DNA of 64,000 nt, taken from JALSKU01 sp964556545. GTDB taxonomy: Bacteria > Campylobacterota > Campylobacteria > Campylobacterales > JALSKU01. Position 1 is the stretch's first letter; every line of letters begins with the position of its first letter. A program made the translations under genes and the position numbers. Under the pieces are notes generated by a model. That model saw only the letters and a list, made by a program, of their open reading frames with translations. It made no database searches and was not told the DNA's origin. The stretch is from the NCBI GenBank assembly GCA_964556545.1, contig CAZKWE010000059.1, positions 1 to 64,000 of the forward strand, given 5' to 3'. Below, piece by piece: positions 55,067-63,330 of this stretch.

Positions 55067-55602
55067 ATATCTATCTCGCTTATATTTTGTTTTATTAAAT
55101 TATATATAAAATTATTTGTTATATGTTCGGTGGATAGGTAGTCTGATATAATTTTGTATATTTTTATATTTTCTTTATTTGTAAAAATTTTTGCGGCTTT
55201 ATAAAAGCCGTATCCTTCCATATCTATAAGGATATTTTTTTTTAAACTCTCTTTTTTATAAACAATATTATCAAAAGTATATAGGATTTCTCCTTTTTTT
55301 GCAATAGATATTTTTTTGCCGGTTGTTGCATCTATAACAGCTTTTATATCGCAAAGAGAGCCTTTTTCTTTCATAATATTATTGGTACCGCAAATACCTA
55401 TATTTACTATCTTTTTTATCTGTTTGTCTTTTGCTATATATGTTGTGGCAATGGCAGAATTCAATTTTCCCATTCCGCTTACAATAAGCGATATATTATC
55501 ATTGGCATATATCAAAAAAGGTTTTTTATCTATTTGTTTTAAGCCAAAATATTCTATCAAACCTTTGGCTTCGCTAAAAATAGCAGTTACTATACATATC
55601 AT
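55063..55602 (-). CDS. Small nucleoside-phosphorylase-like protein
   Basis: Protein of 179 aa resembling the PNP/UDP-phosphorylase superfamily (MTA/SAH nucleosidase, futalosine hydrolase). Recognisable pieces are VTAIFSEAKGL at the start, SGMGKLNSAIA, VNIGICGT and IDMEGYGFYKAA, the last matching the nucleoside-ribose-binding M-E-G motif. It is about 50 residues shorter than typical members, so it may be a reduced or specialised enzyme. It is first in a minus-strand gene set with the SDR and, after a short gap, the SPL-like protein. Confidence 0.68.
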   Translation of the reverse strand: MICIVTAIFSEAKGLIEYFGLKQIDKKPFLIYANDNISLIVSGMGKLNSAIATTYIAKDKQIKKIVNIGICGTNNIMKEKGSLCDIKAVIDATTGKKISIAKKGEILYTFDNIVYKKESLKKNILIDMEGYGFYKAAKIFTNKENIKIYKIISDYLSTEHITNNFIYNLIKQNISEIDI

Positions 55603-55631
55603 AATGATATTTTATCAAAATTTTGGCAAAA

Positions 55632-55637
55632 TATAAT
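55632..55637 (+). promoter_or_regulatory. Promoter -10 box for the ABC/SYLF/DedA operon
   Basis: TATAAT 20 bases upstream of the TTG start of the ABC gene, in the 55-base gap to the divergent nucleoside-phosphorylase-like gene. AAGG at 55645-55648 is the matching ribosome-binding site. Confidence 0.4.
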
Positions 55638-55657
55638 AAAAATTAAGGTGTATAGAA

Positions 55658-57418
55658 TTGATATATAGTTTTAAAAAAATTTTAAACGAATTGTTAAAAT
55701 ATAAAAAAGAGTTTATTACAGCAAATATCATAGCTGTTGTAGCAGTTTTGGTAAGTACTCCCGCACCTCTATTGATGCCTTTGCTGGTTGATGAAGTATT
55801 GCTGAAGAAACCGGGATTTTTGACTAATCATATAGATAGATTGTTTGGCCATCAAGAAGCATATATTTATATCATTATAGTTTTAATAATGACTATCCTT
55901 TTAAGGGCAATGTTTTTTGGTCTGACCGTATGGCATGATTATATATTTTCAAAGATTTCAAAAAATATGACTTATAAAATAAGAAAAGATATGCTTTCTC
56001 ATCTTTCAAAACTTTCTTTAAATGAATATGAAAGTTTTGGAAGCGGCAAGATATCATCTTTGTTTTTGATTGATGTGGCAACTGTTGAAACTTTTTTGGG
56101 TATGAGTATAAGCAAACTTATAGTATCCGTGCTTACGGTCCTTGGTGTTGCGATAGTGCTTTTGCTGATAAACTGGAAATTGGCTCTTTTTATATTGTTG
56201 GTCAATCCATTTGTTGTAGTACTTAGTAAAAAATTTGCAAGAAAAGTCAGTATTTATAAGAAAGAGGAAAATAAAACTTTTGAAGCTTTTAGTGAAGCTT
56301 TGGGAGAGACACTTGATTTGTTTTGGCAAATAAGAGCTTCAAACCAGGAGAAAAACTTTATAAAAAAACTTTATAAAAAAAGCAATGAAATAAAAGATGC
56401 CGGTATCAGTTTTGCATACAAAAGTGATGCTGCCATAAGATTTTCTTTTTTGCTTTTTTTGGGCGGATTTGAAATTTTTAGAGCCGCTTCCATATTTACC
56501 GTTGCATACGGAAATTTAAGTATCGGTTTAATGCTTGCAATTTTTGGATATCTTTGGGTAATGATGGGACCTGTTCAAGAGATACTCAATATACAGTACT
56601 CTTATCATAATGCAAAAAGAGCATTAAACAGAATAAACAAGATATTTGAAATGGAAAAAGAACCTGCTTATGCACATATTGAAAATCCTTTTAAAAACAG
56701 CAGAACAAATTCTGTAACTCTAAAAGATGTGTACTTTTCATACGATAAGAAAAATATGATATTGAAAGATATAAATATGCATATAAAAAAAGGTACCCAT
56801 GTTGCCATAGTAGGAGCCAGCGGAAGTGGGAAGACTACACTTGCACAGATTATGGTAGGTTTTTATCCTCTGCATAAAGGCGAGCTTTTTTATGACGGTA
56901 TCAATATAAAAGAGATAGGGTTGGATGTGGTAAGAGAAAATGTTTTTTTGGTTTTGCAAAATCCTATGCTTTTTAATGATACTGTGAGATTCAATCTTAC
57001 TTTGGGAAAAGAGATAGAAGATGAAAAGATTTGGGAGGCATTAAGAATTGCACAATTGGAAAATATAGTTGCAAGTTTTGATAAAAAACTTGATACCTAT
57101 GTAGGCAAAAACGGTATCAAGCTTTCAGGAGGGCAAAGACAACGTATAAGCATAGCCAGAATGATACTGCAAGATCCGAATGTTATAATCTTTGATGAGT
57201 CAACCAGTGCACTTGATATACATACGGAAGAGTCTCTTTTTAAAGCTTTGCAAGATATATTAAAAGAAAAAACGGTTATAATAATAGCCCACAGACTAAG
57301 TACAATAAAACAGGCAGACTATATATATATGCTTGAAGGCGGAAAAATAATAGAAGAAGGAACCAAAGAGGAACTTATCAAAAAAGAGGGCAAGTTTGCC
57401 AAACATATAGGAGGTTAG
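55658..57418 (+). CDS. ABC exporter, fused membrane and ATPase domains
   Basis: Half-transporter of 586 aa. Six helices lie in the first 320 residues (type IV exporter fold) and an ATPase domain follows: Walker A GASGSGKTT near residue 389, Q-loop LVLQNPMLF, signature LSGGQRQRISIAR and Walker B VIIFDEST. It would work as a homodimer exporting lipids, peptides or drugs; MsbA-like function is possible but not shown. The start is TTG 55658, nine bases after AAGG. The SYLF gene follows after three bases. Confidence 0.88.
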   Translation: MIYSFKKILNELLKYKKEFITANIIAVVAVLVSTPAPLLMPLLVDEVLLKKPGFLTNHIDRLFGHQEAYIYIIIVLIMTILLRAMFFGLTVWHDYIFSKISKNMTYKIRKDMLSHLSKLSLNEYESFGSGKISSLFLIDVATVETFLGMSISKLIVSVLTVLGVAIVLLLINWKLALFILLVNPFVVVLSKKFARKVSIYKKEENKTFEAFSEALGETLDLFWQIRASNQEKNFIKKLYKKSNEIKDAGISFAYKSDAAIRFSFLLFLGGFEIFRAASIFTVAYGNLSIGLMLAIFGYLWVMMGPVQEILNIQYSYHNAKRALNRINKIFEMEKEPAYAHIENPFKNSRTNSVTLKDVYFSYDKKNMILKDINMHIKKGTHVAIVGASGSGKTTLAQIMVGFYPLHKGELFYDGINIKEIGLDVVRENVFLVLQNPMLFNDTVRFNLTLGKEIEDEKIWEALRIAQLENIVASFDKKLDTYVGKNGIKLSGGQRQRISIARMILQDPNVIIFDESTSALDIHTEESLFKALQDILKEKTVIIIAHRLSTIKQADYIYMLEGGKIIEEGTKEELIKKEGKFAKHIGG

Positions 57419-57421
57419 GAT

Positions 57422-58084
57422 ATGAAAAAAATTATATATATATTTATGCTGATTGTCGCAGTTGCTTTGTATGCCGGGCAAAAGCAAGAAAGTATAATTA
57501 TAGCGGCAGCAGATATTATGAATGACATTATGAGTATTCCTGAAAAATCAATACCGCCAAAATTACTTAAAAATGCTAAAGCCATAGCAATTATCCCGCA
57601 TGTTATAAAAGCAGGTTTGGTTGTGGGTGGAAGATTTGGAAGAGGAGTGTTGCTTATAAAACGAAATGGAAAATACAGTGCCCCATGCTTTATTAACTTA
57701 ACGGGAGGAAGTCTTGGATGGCAAATAGGAGTTCAATCAAGTGATATTATACTGGTTTTTAAAAATGCCAATGCGGTAGATGGGATAGTAAGCGGAAAGT
57801 TTACTTTGGGAGCCGATGCGGCAGTTGCTGCCGGACCTGTAGGAAGAAATGCACTGGCTGCTACTGATGCATCACTACAGGCTGAGATATATTCTTATTC
57901 AAGATCAAAAGGACTTTTTGCGGGTATCGCACTTGATGGCACCGCTTTAAGTGTAAATGATGATTATAATGAAATATATTACAAAAAAGAGGTGTATCCT
58001 ACCGATATATTTAAAGGATATCACATAAGAGTACCAAAAAGCGGGCAAGTTTTGATAGAGACCGTATCAAGATATACAAGATAA
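57422..58084 (+). CDS. SYLF-domain (DUF500) exported protein
   Basis: Protein of 220 aa with an N-terminal signal peptide (MKKIIYIFMLIVAVALYAGQ) and a SYLF lipid-binding domain. AIAIIPHVIKAGLVVGGRFGRGVLL and LTLGADAAVAAGPVG-like glycine-rich strands are the family's hallmarks. SYLF proteins bind phosphoinositides or other acidic lipids in eukaryotes; bacterial members are periplasmic and of unknown role. Placement between an ABC exporter and a DedA protein suggests a role in envelope lipid handling. Confidence 0.88.
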   Translation: MKKIIYIFMLIVAVALYAGQKQESIIIAAADIMNDIMSIPEKSIPPKLLKNAKAIAIIPHVIKAGLVVGGRFGRGVLLIKRNGKYSAPCFINLTGGSLGWQIGVQSSDIILVFKNANAVDGIVSGKFTLGADAAVAAGPVGRNALAATDASLQAEIYSYSRSKGLFAGIALDGTALSVNDDYNEIYYKKEVYPTDIFKGYHIRVPKSGQVLIETVSRYTR

Positions 58085-58094
58085 AAGCCAAATC

Positions 58095-58655
58095 ATGAAT
58101 GATATCTTTACTTCACTTTCTACTTATGGGTATGTTATACTCTTTTTGTATTCTTTTGGGGGAGGATTTTTTGCTTTGGTTGCTGCCGGGATACTCTCAT
58201 ATGCCGGCAAAATGGATATAACAATATCCATAATAGTAGCTTTTACAGCAAACTTTATAGGAGACTTAACTCTTTTTTATATAGCAAGATATAACAAATC
58301 CATAGTTATGCCTTATATTAAAAAGCACAGAAGAAAACTTGCACTTAGTTCAATTATGATGAAAAAATATGGTGATAAGATTATATTTTTTCAAAAGTTT
58401 ATATACGGAGTAAAAACTCTTGTTCCCATTGCCATAGGATTGACAAGATATAATTTTAAAAAATTTACGATTTACAATCTTATATCAGCTTTTATATGGG
58501 CATTGCTATTTGGTCTTGGCAGTTTTTACAGCGGAAAATACCTCTTGGAAGCAGTAATTTATTTAAAAAATCATATATGGATTACTCCTGTATTGCTTAT
58601 GGTGCTTTTATATCTTATGTGGCTGTATATGGAAAAAGCAACCAAAAAGAGGTAG
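58095..58655 (+). CDS. DedA-family membrane protein
   Basis: Inner-membrane protein (186 aa) with about five helices and re-entrant segments. The DedA/SNARE-associated region is seen in ANFIGDLTLFYIARYNKS and GVKTLVPIAIGLTRYNFKKF. Some DedA proteins flip undecaprenyl phosphate or phosphatidylethanolamine. It follows the SYLF gene by ten bases. Its stop lies three bases from the end of the convergent polymerase gene. Confidence 0.85.
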   Translation: MNDIFTSLSTYGYVILFLYSFGGGFFALVAAGILSYAGKMDITISIIVAFTANFIGDLTLFYIARYNKSIVMPYIKKHRRKLALSSIMMKKYGDKIIFFQKFIYGVKTLVPIAIGLTRYNFKKFTIYNLISAFIWALLFGLGSFYSGKYLLEAVIYLKNHIWITPVLLMVLLYLMWLYMEKATKKR

Positions 58656-58658
58656 ATT

Positions 58659-59924
58659 TCAGACCATCTCTATGGCATGTTTGACGATATCTACGCCATA
58701 TCTTCTTCTTAATTTATCTATATTTTCATATAGCTTTTTTTCCGTACGATCACTTCGTATATGCAAAAGAGAGTAAGTGCTGTTTTTTATATTGTTGAAA
58801 TTTGTCAATGAAAGGGAGAGCCTTATAATCTTGCTACTTTTATAGATATCTATCTCTTCAAAAAGTTTTATAAACTCTCTTTTTAAAAAAGATTCCGTAA
58901 AAATTCTATTGTAAGTTTTATGCTTTTTGGATTTCTCTTTAAACTCATATTTAATGCTTAAAAATATCGTCGAAGCTCTATATCCGCTTCTGTTTAATAT
59001 GAAAGATATGTGCCTTATGAGTATATGGAGTCTTCTTTTTATCTCATTTCTATCTCCTACGGGATCGAATGTTCTTGATATGCCTATGGATTTTCTCTCT
59101 TTTTTAGGGATAACTTTATCTCTGTCCGAACCGCTTATGCGATCATACAGCTCTTTTGATTCTCTTCCTTGCGAATAGAAAAAAGTTTTTGAATTGTAAA
59201 TATCTCCAAGAGTGCCCTTTTTGTAGCTCTGCAATCTTTTTGCCCAAGATTTGCCTATACCCGGAAACTTCTCTATCGGTATATCTTTTATAAAATCGTA
59301 TATTTTATCCTGATCGACCATCTTGATGCCCTCCGGTTTGGCAAAAGATGTGGCGAGTTTGGCTATCCATTTCGTCTGTGCGATACCTATGGATATGGGA
59401 AGATTTAGCCTATCTTTTACGATTTTTTTTATTTGGTATGCAAAAAAAATTACCTTATCATCCTCTATAAAACCGGAAAGATCTGCAAAAAATTCATCTA
59501 TACTATACTGTTCTACGATAGGCATATATCTCTTTAGAAGATGGTTCAATCTAAAAGATAGAGTATGATACAGTATATGATTGGGAGGTAAAACTATCAA
59601 ATTGGGACATAAAGATACGGCTTCTTTTATGCTCATACCTGTTTTTATACCGTAAGCCCTTGCTTCGTAGCTTGCGGTTATGACGATACCTCTTATTCTA
59701 TCTCCGTCAAGAAAATAGGATCTTCCTTTAAATCCGTCTTTTGAAAAAAATAGCGAGGGTACGAAAGCACCTCTGTTTGCCGTCATAGCCTTTTTGTAAC
59801 CCTTTTGTTCAAATATAAACCGATCGCTTCTTCCTCCGACAATAACTTTTTTGTTTAAAAGTGTTCTATCTTTCGTTCTCTCTGCCGAAACGAAAAAAGA
59901 GTCAAGATCAAGATGCAATATCAT
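58659..59924 (-). CDS. Y-family DNA polymerase with an N-terminal insertion
   Basis: Translesion polymerase of 421 aa, DinB/UmuC type. Catalytic residues are Asp6 and Asp8 region (HLDLDSFFVSAER) and Asp143-Glu144 (YSIDEFFADL). The HhH thumb region FPGIGKSWAKRLQ and a little-finger domain with SIGISRTFDP complete it. Between VIVGG (27-31) and RGIVITASYEARAYGI (78-93), where usual family members have only about ten residues, there is an insertion of some 45 residues rich in Phe, Gly and Lys. No C-terminal clamp-binding motif is obvious. Upstream lie a 26-codon ORF and a promoter shared with a divergent S24 repressor. Confidence 0.87.
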   Translation of the reverse strand: MILHLDLDSFFVSAERTKDRTLLNKKVIVGGRSDRFIFEQKGYKKAMTANRGAFVPSLFFSKDGFKGRSYFLDGDRIRGIVITASYEARAYGIKTGMSIKEAVSLCPNLIVLPPNHILYHTLSFRLNHLLKRYMPIVEQYSIDEFFADLSGFIEDDKVIFFAYQIKKIVKDRLNLPISIGIAQTKWIAKLATSFAKPEGIKMVDQDKIYDFIKDIPIEKFPGIGKSWAKRLQSYKKGTLGDIYNSKTFFYSQGRESKELYDRISGSDRDKVIPKKERKSIGISRTFDPVGDRNEIKRRLHILIRHISFILNRSGYRASTIFLSIKYEFKEKSKKHKTYNRIFTESFLKREFIKLFEEIDIYKSSKIIRLSLSLTNFNNIKNSTYSLLHIRSDRTEKKLYENIDKLRRRYGVDIVKHAIEMV

Positions 59925-59934
59925 CTGCCTTCTC

Positions 59935-60015
59935 TTAAAAAATTGCCTCTCCTATTTTAGAAAAACGGTCTATCAAATTTTCAAGAAAGCGATCTGCTAT
60001 TTTTATAACCAACAT
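59935..60015 (-). CDS. 26-aa ORF in front of the Y-family polymerase
   Basis: ATG at 60015 with an excellent ribosome-binding site (AAGGAG, five-base spacing) starts 26 codons, MLVIKIADRFLENLIDRFSK and six more residues, ending ten bases before the polymerase ATG. The peptide would form one amphipathic helix. It may be a small partner protein or a leader that couples ribosomes to the polymerase gene. No family is recognised. Confidence 0.5.
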   Translation of the reverse strand: MLVIKIADRFLENLIDRFSKIGEAIF

Positions 60016-60036
60016 ATTATCTCCTTTTTATTGCAA

Positions 60037-60042
60037 ATTGTA
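60037..60042 (-). promoter_or_regulatory. Promoter -10 box of the polymerase operon
   Basis: TACAAT on the minus strand, 22 bases upstream of the 26-codon ORF. The -35 position, about 17 bases further up, falls at the edge of the 31-bp palindrome. Confidence 0.4.
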
Positions 60043-60062
60043 TTATTTTTCTAAACAATAGC

Positions 60063-60093
60063 ATAAATATATTTCATTATGAAATATATTTAT
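60063..60093. promoter_or_regulatory. 31-bp perfect palindrome, probable operator
   Basis: Fifteen-base arms around a single central T; the left arm begins ATAAATATATTTCAT and the right arm is its exact complement in reverse. It lies between the divergent repressor and polymerase genes and overlaps the -35 region of both. Probable binding site of the S24 repressor. Confidence 0.65.
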
Positions 60094-60104
60094 AAAAAAT
60101 ATGC

Positions 60105-60110
60105 TATAAT
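60105..60110 (+). promoter_or_regulatory. Promoter -10 box of the S24 repressor gene
   Basis: TATAAT preceded by TGC (extended -10), 29 bases before the repressor ATG and 11 bases after the palindrome, so the -35 element would be inside the palindrome. Ribosome-binding site GGAG precedes the ATG. Confidence 0.5.
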
Positions 60111-60139
60111 ATTTTTTATATTAAAATATTGGAGATAGT

Positions 60140-60793
60140 ATGAAAGATATAAATGACATATTTGAAATAATGAAAGATATATTGTCTTCTGAAATAGGTG
60201 AAAAAAAAGTATATGACAAGGACTTGGCAAAAGTTTTGGGAATCAATCATTTAACTTTAGCTACAATGAAAAAAAGAGGTAAACTTCCTTATGATAAAAT
60301 ACTTGATTTTTGTGCCAAGAGAAAGATATCCATAAACTGGCTTTTGTATGACCAGGTAATTGAAAGCATAAGAGATGAAACTGAAAAGTTTGCCCGCATA
60401 AGGTATTTTGGTGATATTTATGCAAGTGCCGGGGGAGGAGCTTTTAATTGGGACGAAGAGAGTGAGTATATAAATATTGACAAAAAGATGCTTGAGCATT
60501 TAGGAGTGATAAACACAAAAGAGATAGATGCCATTAATGTTATGGGCGAGTCAATGGAGCCGACTTTAAAAGAAGGAAGTGTGGTATTTGTTGACAAAAG
60601 TGATACAAATATAAAAAAAGGAGGTATTTTTATACTCTCCACCAATGATGGTCTTTTTATAAAGAGAGTTTTATATAGAGTTGACGGAAGTTGTGATATT
60701 ATTTCTGACAACCCTGCATATCCTCCTCAAAGGATACTGCAGGGAAGTTTTCAAATCATAGGAAAAGTTGTGGGACTTATAAGCAACTTTTAG
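60140..60793 (+). CDS. LexA/CI-like S24 repressor
   Basis: Protein of 217 aa: an N-terminal helix-turn-helix of the phage CI type (about residues 24-70, VYDKDLAKVLGINHLTLATM) and a C-terminal S24 peptidase domain. Self-cleavage hallmarks are present: Ala97-Gly98 in YASAGGGAF, nucleophile Ser138 in VMGESMEPTLKEGSVVF and Lys175 in GLFIKRVLYR. The Ser-Lys distance of 37 residues equals that in E. coli LexA. It diverges from a Y-family polymerase across one 31-bp palindrome. It is expected to repress both genes and itself until cleaved with RecA help; that is inference. It is not LexA proper, whose DNA-binding domain is a winged helix. Confidence 0.85.
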   Translation: MKDINDIFEIMKDILSSEIGEKKVYDKDLAKVLGINHLTLATMKKRGKLPYDKILDFCAKRKISINWLLYDQVIESIRDETEKFARIRYFGDIYASAGGGAFNWDEESEYINIDKKMLEHLGVINTKEIDAINVMGESMEPTLKEGSVVFVDKSDTNIKKGGIFILSTNDGLFIKRVLYRVDGSCDIISDNPAYPPQRILQGSFQIIGKVVGLISNF

Positions 60794-60910
60794 ATTTATA
60801 AAAATATGCTACCAATACGATAAAAATAAAACAAGTTTTATAAATTTTAAGGTTTTTTTTGATAAAATAAATCACTATATGCTATAAAAACAATAAGATA
60901 AGGTTTAATT

Positions 60911-61918
60911 ATGTTTCTTAAAAGAGTAATTTTTTATATTTTTTTTATATTTTTTGCACTTTTTTTTATAAACGGATGTGCAAAAACACAAGAGCAAAGA
61001 GAGTTAAAAACAGTTGAAAATAATGTAACCATAAGAATCGAAGGAGCAGTATATCCTATAAAAAAACAAGATGTTATATCATCTGTTTCCGGTTATATAA
61101 AAGATATATATATCAAAAATGGAGATAGAGTTAAAAAAGGAGATAGGATTTACTCTCTTGATAAAGAGTTAATAAGGCTTGATATAGAAAACAAAAAGAT
61201 GGAAATTTCCTCTTTAGAGCAAATAAGAGATCATATATATTCAAGAAAAAAAGGTGGAGACGGAAATGTACCTGCAATAAATCTTTCAGCAATGCAACTT
61301 AAAAAAATCTCTTATTTAAGATCAAAAGGATATGCCGGTGATTTTGAAGAGGATAAATATAAGAAAAATTATATAAATGCACTATATAACAACAATAAAA
61401 ATAACAATACGGACAATTATGAAAAATTAAAAAATTTAAATAAGCAGATTCAAACTGCAAAAATAGATCTTAAAAAGTTAGAATTCAAATTAAAACATGC
61501 TGATGCTTATTCGGAAATTAACGGTTTTGTTACAGGTTTAGATATAAATAAAAGAGAGATGATCGGTGCAAATCAAAAAATATGCTCTATTGTTGATATT
61601 GATAAAGTTTTGGTTAAAGCGGGTTTTTCAACAGGATTATTGCCATTTATATATTCCGGGAAAAAGATAAATATTTCTTTCGTTACGACTCCTCCTTATA
61701 GCACCGTCTCTAAAATAACTCAGGTAAATCCTATTGTAAATCCTAAATTTGAAAGAATGACTATAGAGGCGATTGTGCCTAACCATAACTATATACTCCA
61801 ATCAGGTACAAGGGCTTTGGTAACGATACCATTGTCAAAAAAAGGTCAAAAAGAGGTCAAAAAATACTTTTTAAATAACAAAAGAGATATAACATTGGAA
61901 ATTAAATCCAAAATCTAA
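60911..61918 (+). CDS. Orphan efflux adaptor-like lipoprotein
   Basis: Membrane-fusion-protein-like lipoprotein (335 aa): signal helix ending FINGC, a biotinyl-lipoyl half (VSGYIKDIYIKNGDRVKKGD, about residues 58-77) and a short coiled coil interrupted by an asparagine-rich segment (NNNKNNNTDN). The second lipoyl half and a beta-barrel (VDIDKVLVKAGFSTGLLPF) follow. No permease or TolC gene is next to it; the neighbours point the other way. An extended -10 box (TGC-TATAAA near 60883) stands in front. It may serve a pump encoded elsewhere. Confidence 0.75.
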   Translation: MFLKRVIFYIFFIFFALFFINGCAKTQEQRELKTVENNVTIRIEGAVYPIKKQDVISSVSGYIKDIYIKNGDRVKKGDRIYSLDKELIRLDIENKKMEISSLEQIRDHIYSRKKGGDGNVPAINLSAMQLKKISYLRSKGYAGDFEEDKYKKNYINALYNNNKNNNTDNYEKLKNLNKQIQTAKIDLKKLEFKLKHADAYSEINGFVTGLDINKREMIGANQKICSIVDIDKVLVKAGFSTGLLPFIYSGKKINISFVTTPPYSTVSKITQVNPIVNPKFERMTIEAIVPNHNYILQSGTRALVTIPLSKKGQKEVKKYFLNNKRDITLEIKSKI

Positions 61919-63330
61919 TCTTTTTCATATAAAAATACTCTTCCTGTCGGTAGTTTTTTTTGAGTAAAAGTATCTTTTTCGTATGATATTTTAATGGTAA
62001 CGGAGTGTTTGCCACTTTTTATCCAATTGTCATCGTATGGATTGTAGATAAATTTATTGTTCGGTATAAAATCAGATGTAATTTTGATATATTTATTTTT
62101 ATTGTAAGCTTCACTTGCAACAACAAAACCATTTGTATAAAATCTTATATATATATCATACGGGTTTATTTTTATATATTTTTTTCCTAATACACTACCT
62201 AAATCATAAAAATATACACTATCTTTTTCCAACTCTTTATTTTTAGAAATTTGTGCATAAACTATATTGTTTGTAAGTTTTGCCATAGCATATCCAAAAT
62301 ATATTGCATTTTTTGGTTTTTTAAGTCTATAGATAGGCATAGTGCTATAAACTCTTTCATACTTAGGTGCAATATAATTTAAATATATAAAATTCTTAAA
62401 GCCATATTTCTTATATTTGTTTTTATATGATGTAAGTATATCTATAAAATGCAAAGAATCTTTTATGGATTTGGAATTTTTGTATATCGGATAGTAATCG
62501 GTAGTATCGACAAGATGAATCCATCCCTTGCCTACAATTTGTATATCCATTTTTTTTGTACGGTTGGTGGTGATATAGCTTTCAGTCATATCATAGATTA
62601 TATTTTTAAGCAGATACTTTTCTTGCCTAAAAGCTTGATTGGTTACAAAAAATATTTTTTCTTTTTTTAGTTTCTTATAAAATTTTGCAATTTGTATAAA
62701 ATAGTTTTTTTTCTTATGTTTTTTTTCAAAATTATTTTTCATTATTTTAAAATTTTTATTATTTATAAAACTACCGGATGCCCAATCAAAAAAGAGTCCG
62801 TTAAATCCGCTTCTTTTTAAATTTTTCATTAAGTTTTCGACTCTTTTGTCTATAAGCAATTCGTTGCCATAATCATAGTAATAATCTTTGCACCAGTTAT
62901 AATGATTTTTTTTACAATGAACGAAAGGACCGTTCGGATTTAGTGTCAGATGAAATCTATCCGTGTATAACCACTTTACAAAATCTCTATTTTCTCCATT
63001 TGTGTAATAATATGTCGCTGGCATCCAGTCATATCCGATGTGATATTTGATATTTAATATTCCTCTTTTTTTTAAAAGTTCTTTTGTTATTTTAAAATCA
63101 TCAACTCCTCCCATTTCTACCATTTGAAAATTTTTTGCCCATTTTATATCTTTTTTTTCACTTAAAGCCGGTATGAGTGTATAGTCACCTTTTTTGATAG
63201 CTATTTTACCATTGTGTATAATAGTGTTGTATGATGATTCTTTTGTTATTTTAAAATTATATTTTTGTGCAAACAATAGAGTAGCCGTAAAGTATAAAAT
63301 AAAAAAAATAGTAGTTTTAACTCTTTTCAT
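61915..63330 (-). CDS. Exported glycoside-hydrolase-like protein
   Basis: Protein of 471 aa with a signal peptide (cleavage after about LLFAQ). It is very rich in Lys, Asn and Tyr. The central part suggests a TIM-barrel glycosidase-like domain: YHIGYDWMPATYYY, GFNGLFFDWASGSF with a strand-end aspartate, FVTNQAF and YDMTESYITT with a second acidic residue. The C-terminus is a beta-domain. The exact family is not recognised; polysaccharide hydrolysis is a guess from fold hints. Its start overlaps the end of the flippase-like gene by 14 bases, so the two are one unit. Confidence 0.5.
   Translation of the reverse strand: MKRVKTTIFFILYFTATLLFAQKYNFKITKESSYNTIIHNGKIAIKKGDYTLIPALSEKKDIKWAKNFQMVEMGGVDDFKITKELLKKRGILNIKYHIGYDWMPATYYYTNGENRDFVKWLYTDRFHLTLNPNGPFVHCKKNHYNWCKDYYYDYGNELLIDKRVENLMKNLKRSGFNGLFFDWASGSFINNKNFKIMKNNFEKKHKKKNYFIQIAKFYKKLKKEKIFFVTNQAFRQEKYLLKNIIYDMTESYITTNRTKKMDIQIVGKGWIHLVDTTDYYPIYKNSKSIKDSLHFIDILTSYKNKYKKYGFKNFIYLNYIAPKYERVYSTMPIYRLKKPKNAIYFGYAMAKLTNNIVYAQISKNKELEKDSVYFYDLGSVLGKKYIKINPYDIYIRFYTNGFVVASEAYNKNKYIKITSDFIPNNKFIYNPYDDNWIKSGKHSVTIKISYEKDTFTQKKLPTGRVFLYEKD

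Noticed and set aside
59851..60054. 67-codon plus-strand ORF between polymerase and repressor
   Set aside because: It is antisense to the polymerase start and to the 26-codon ORF, which has the far better ribosome-binding site.
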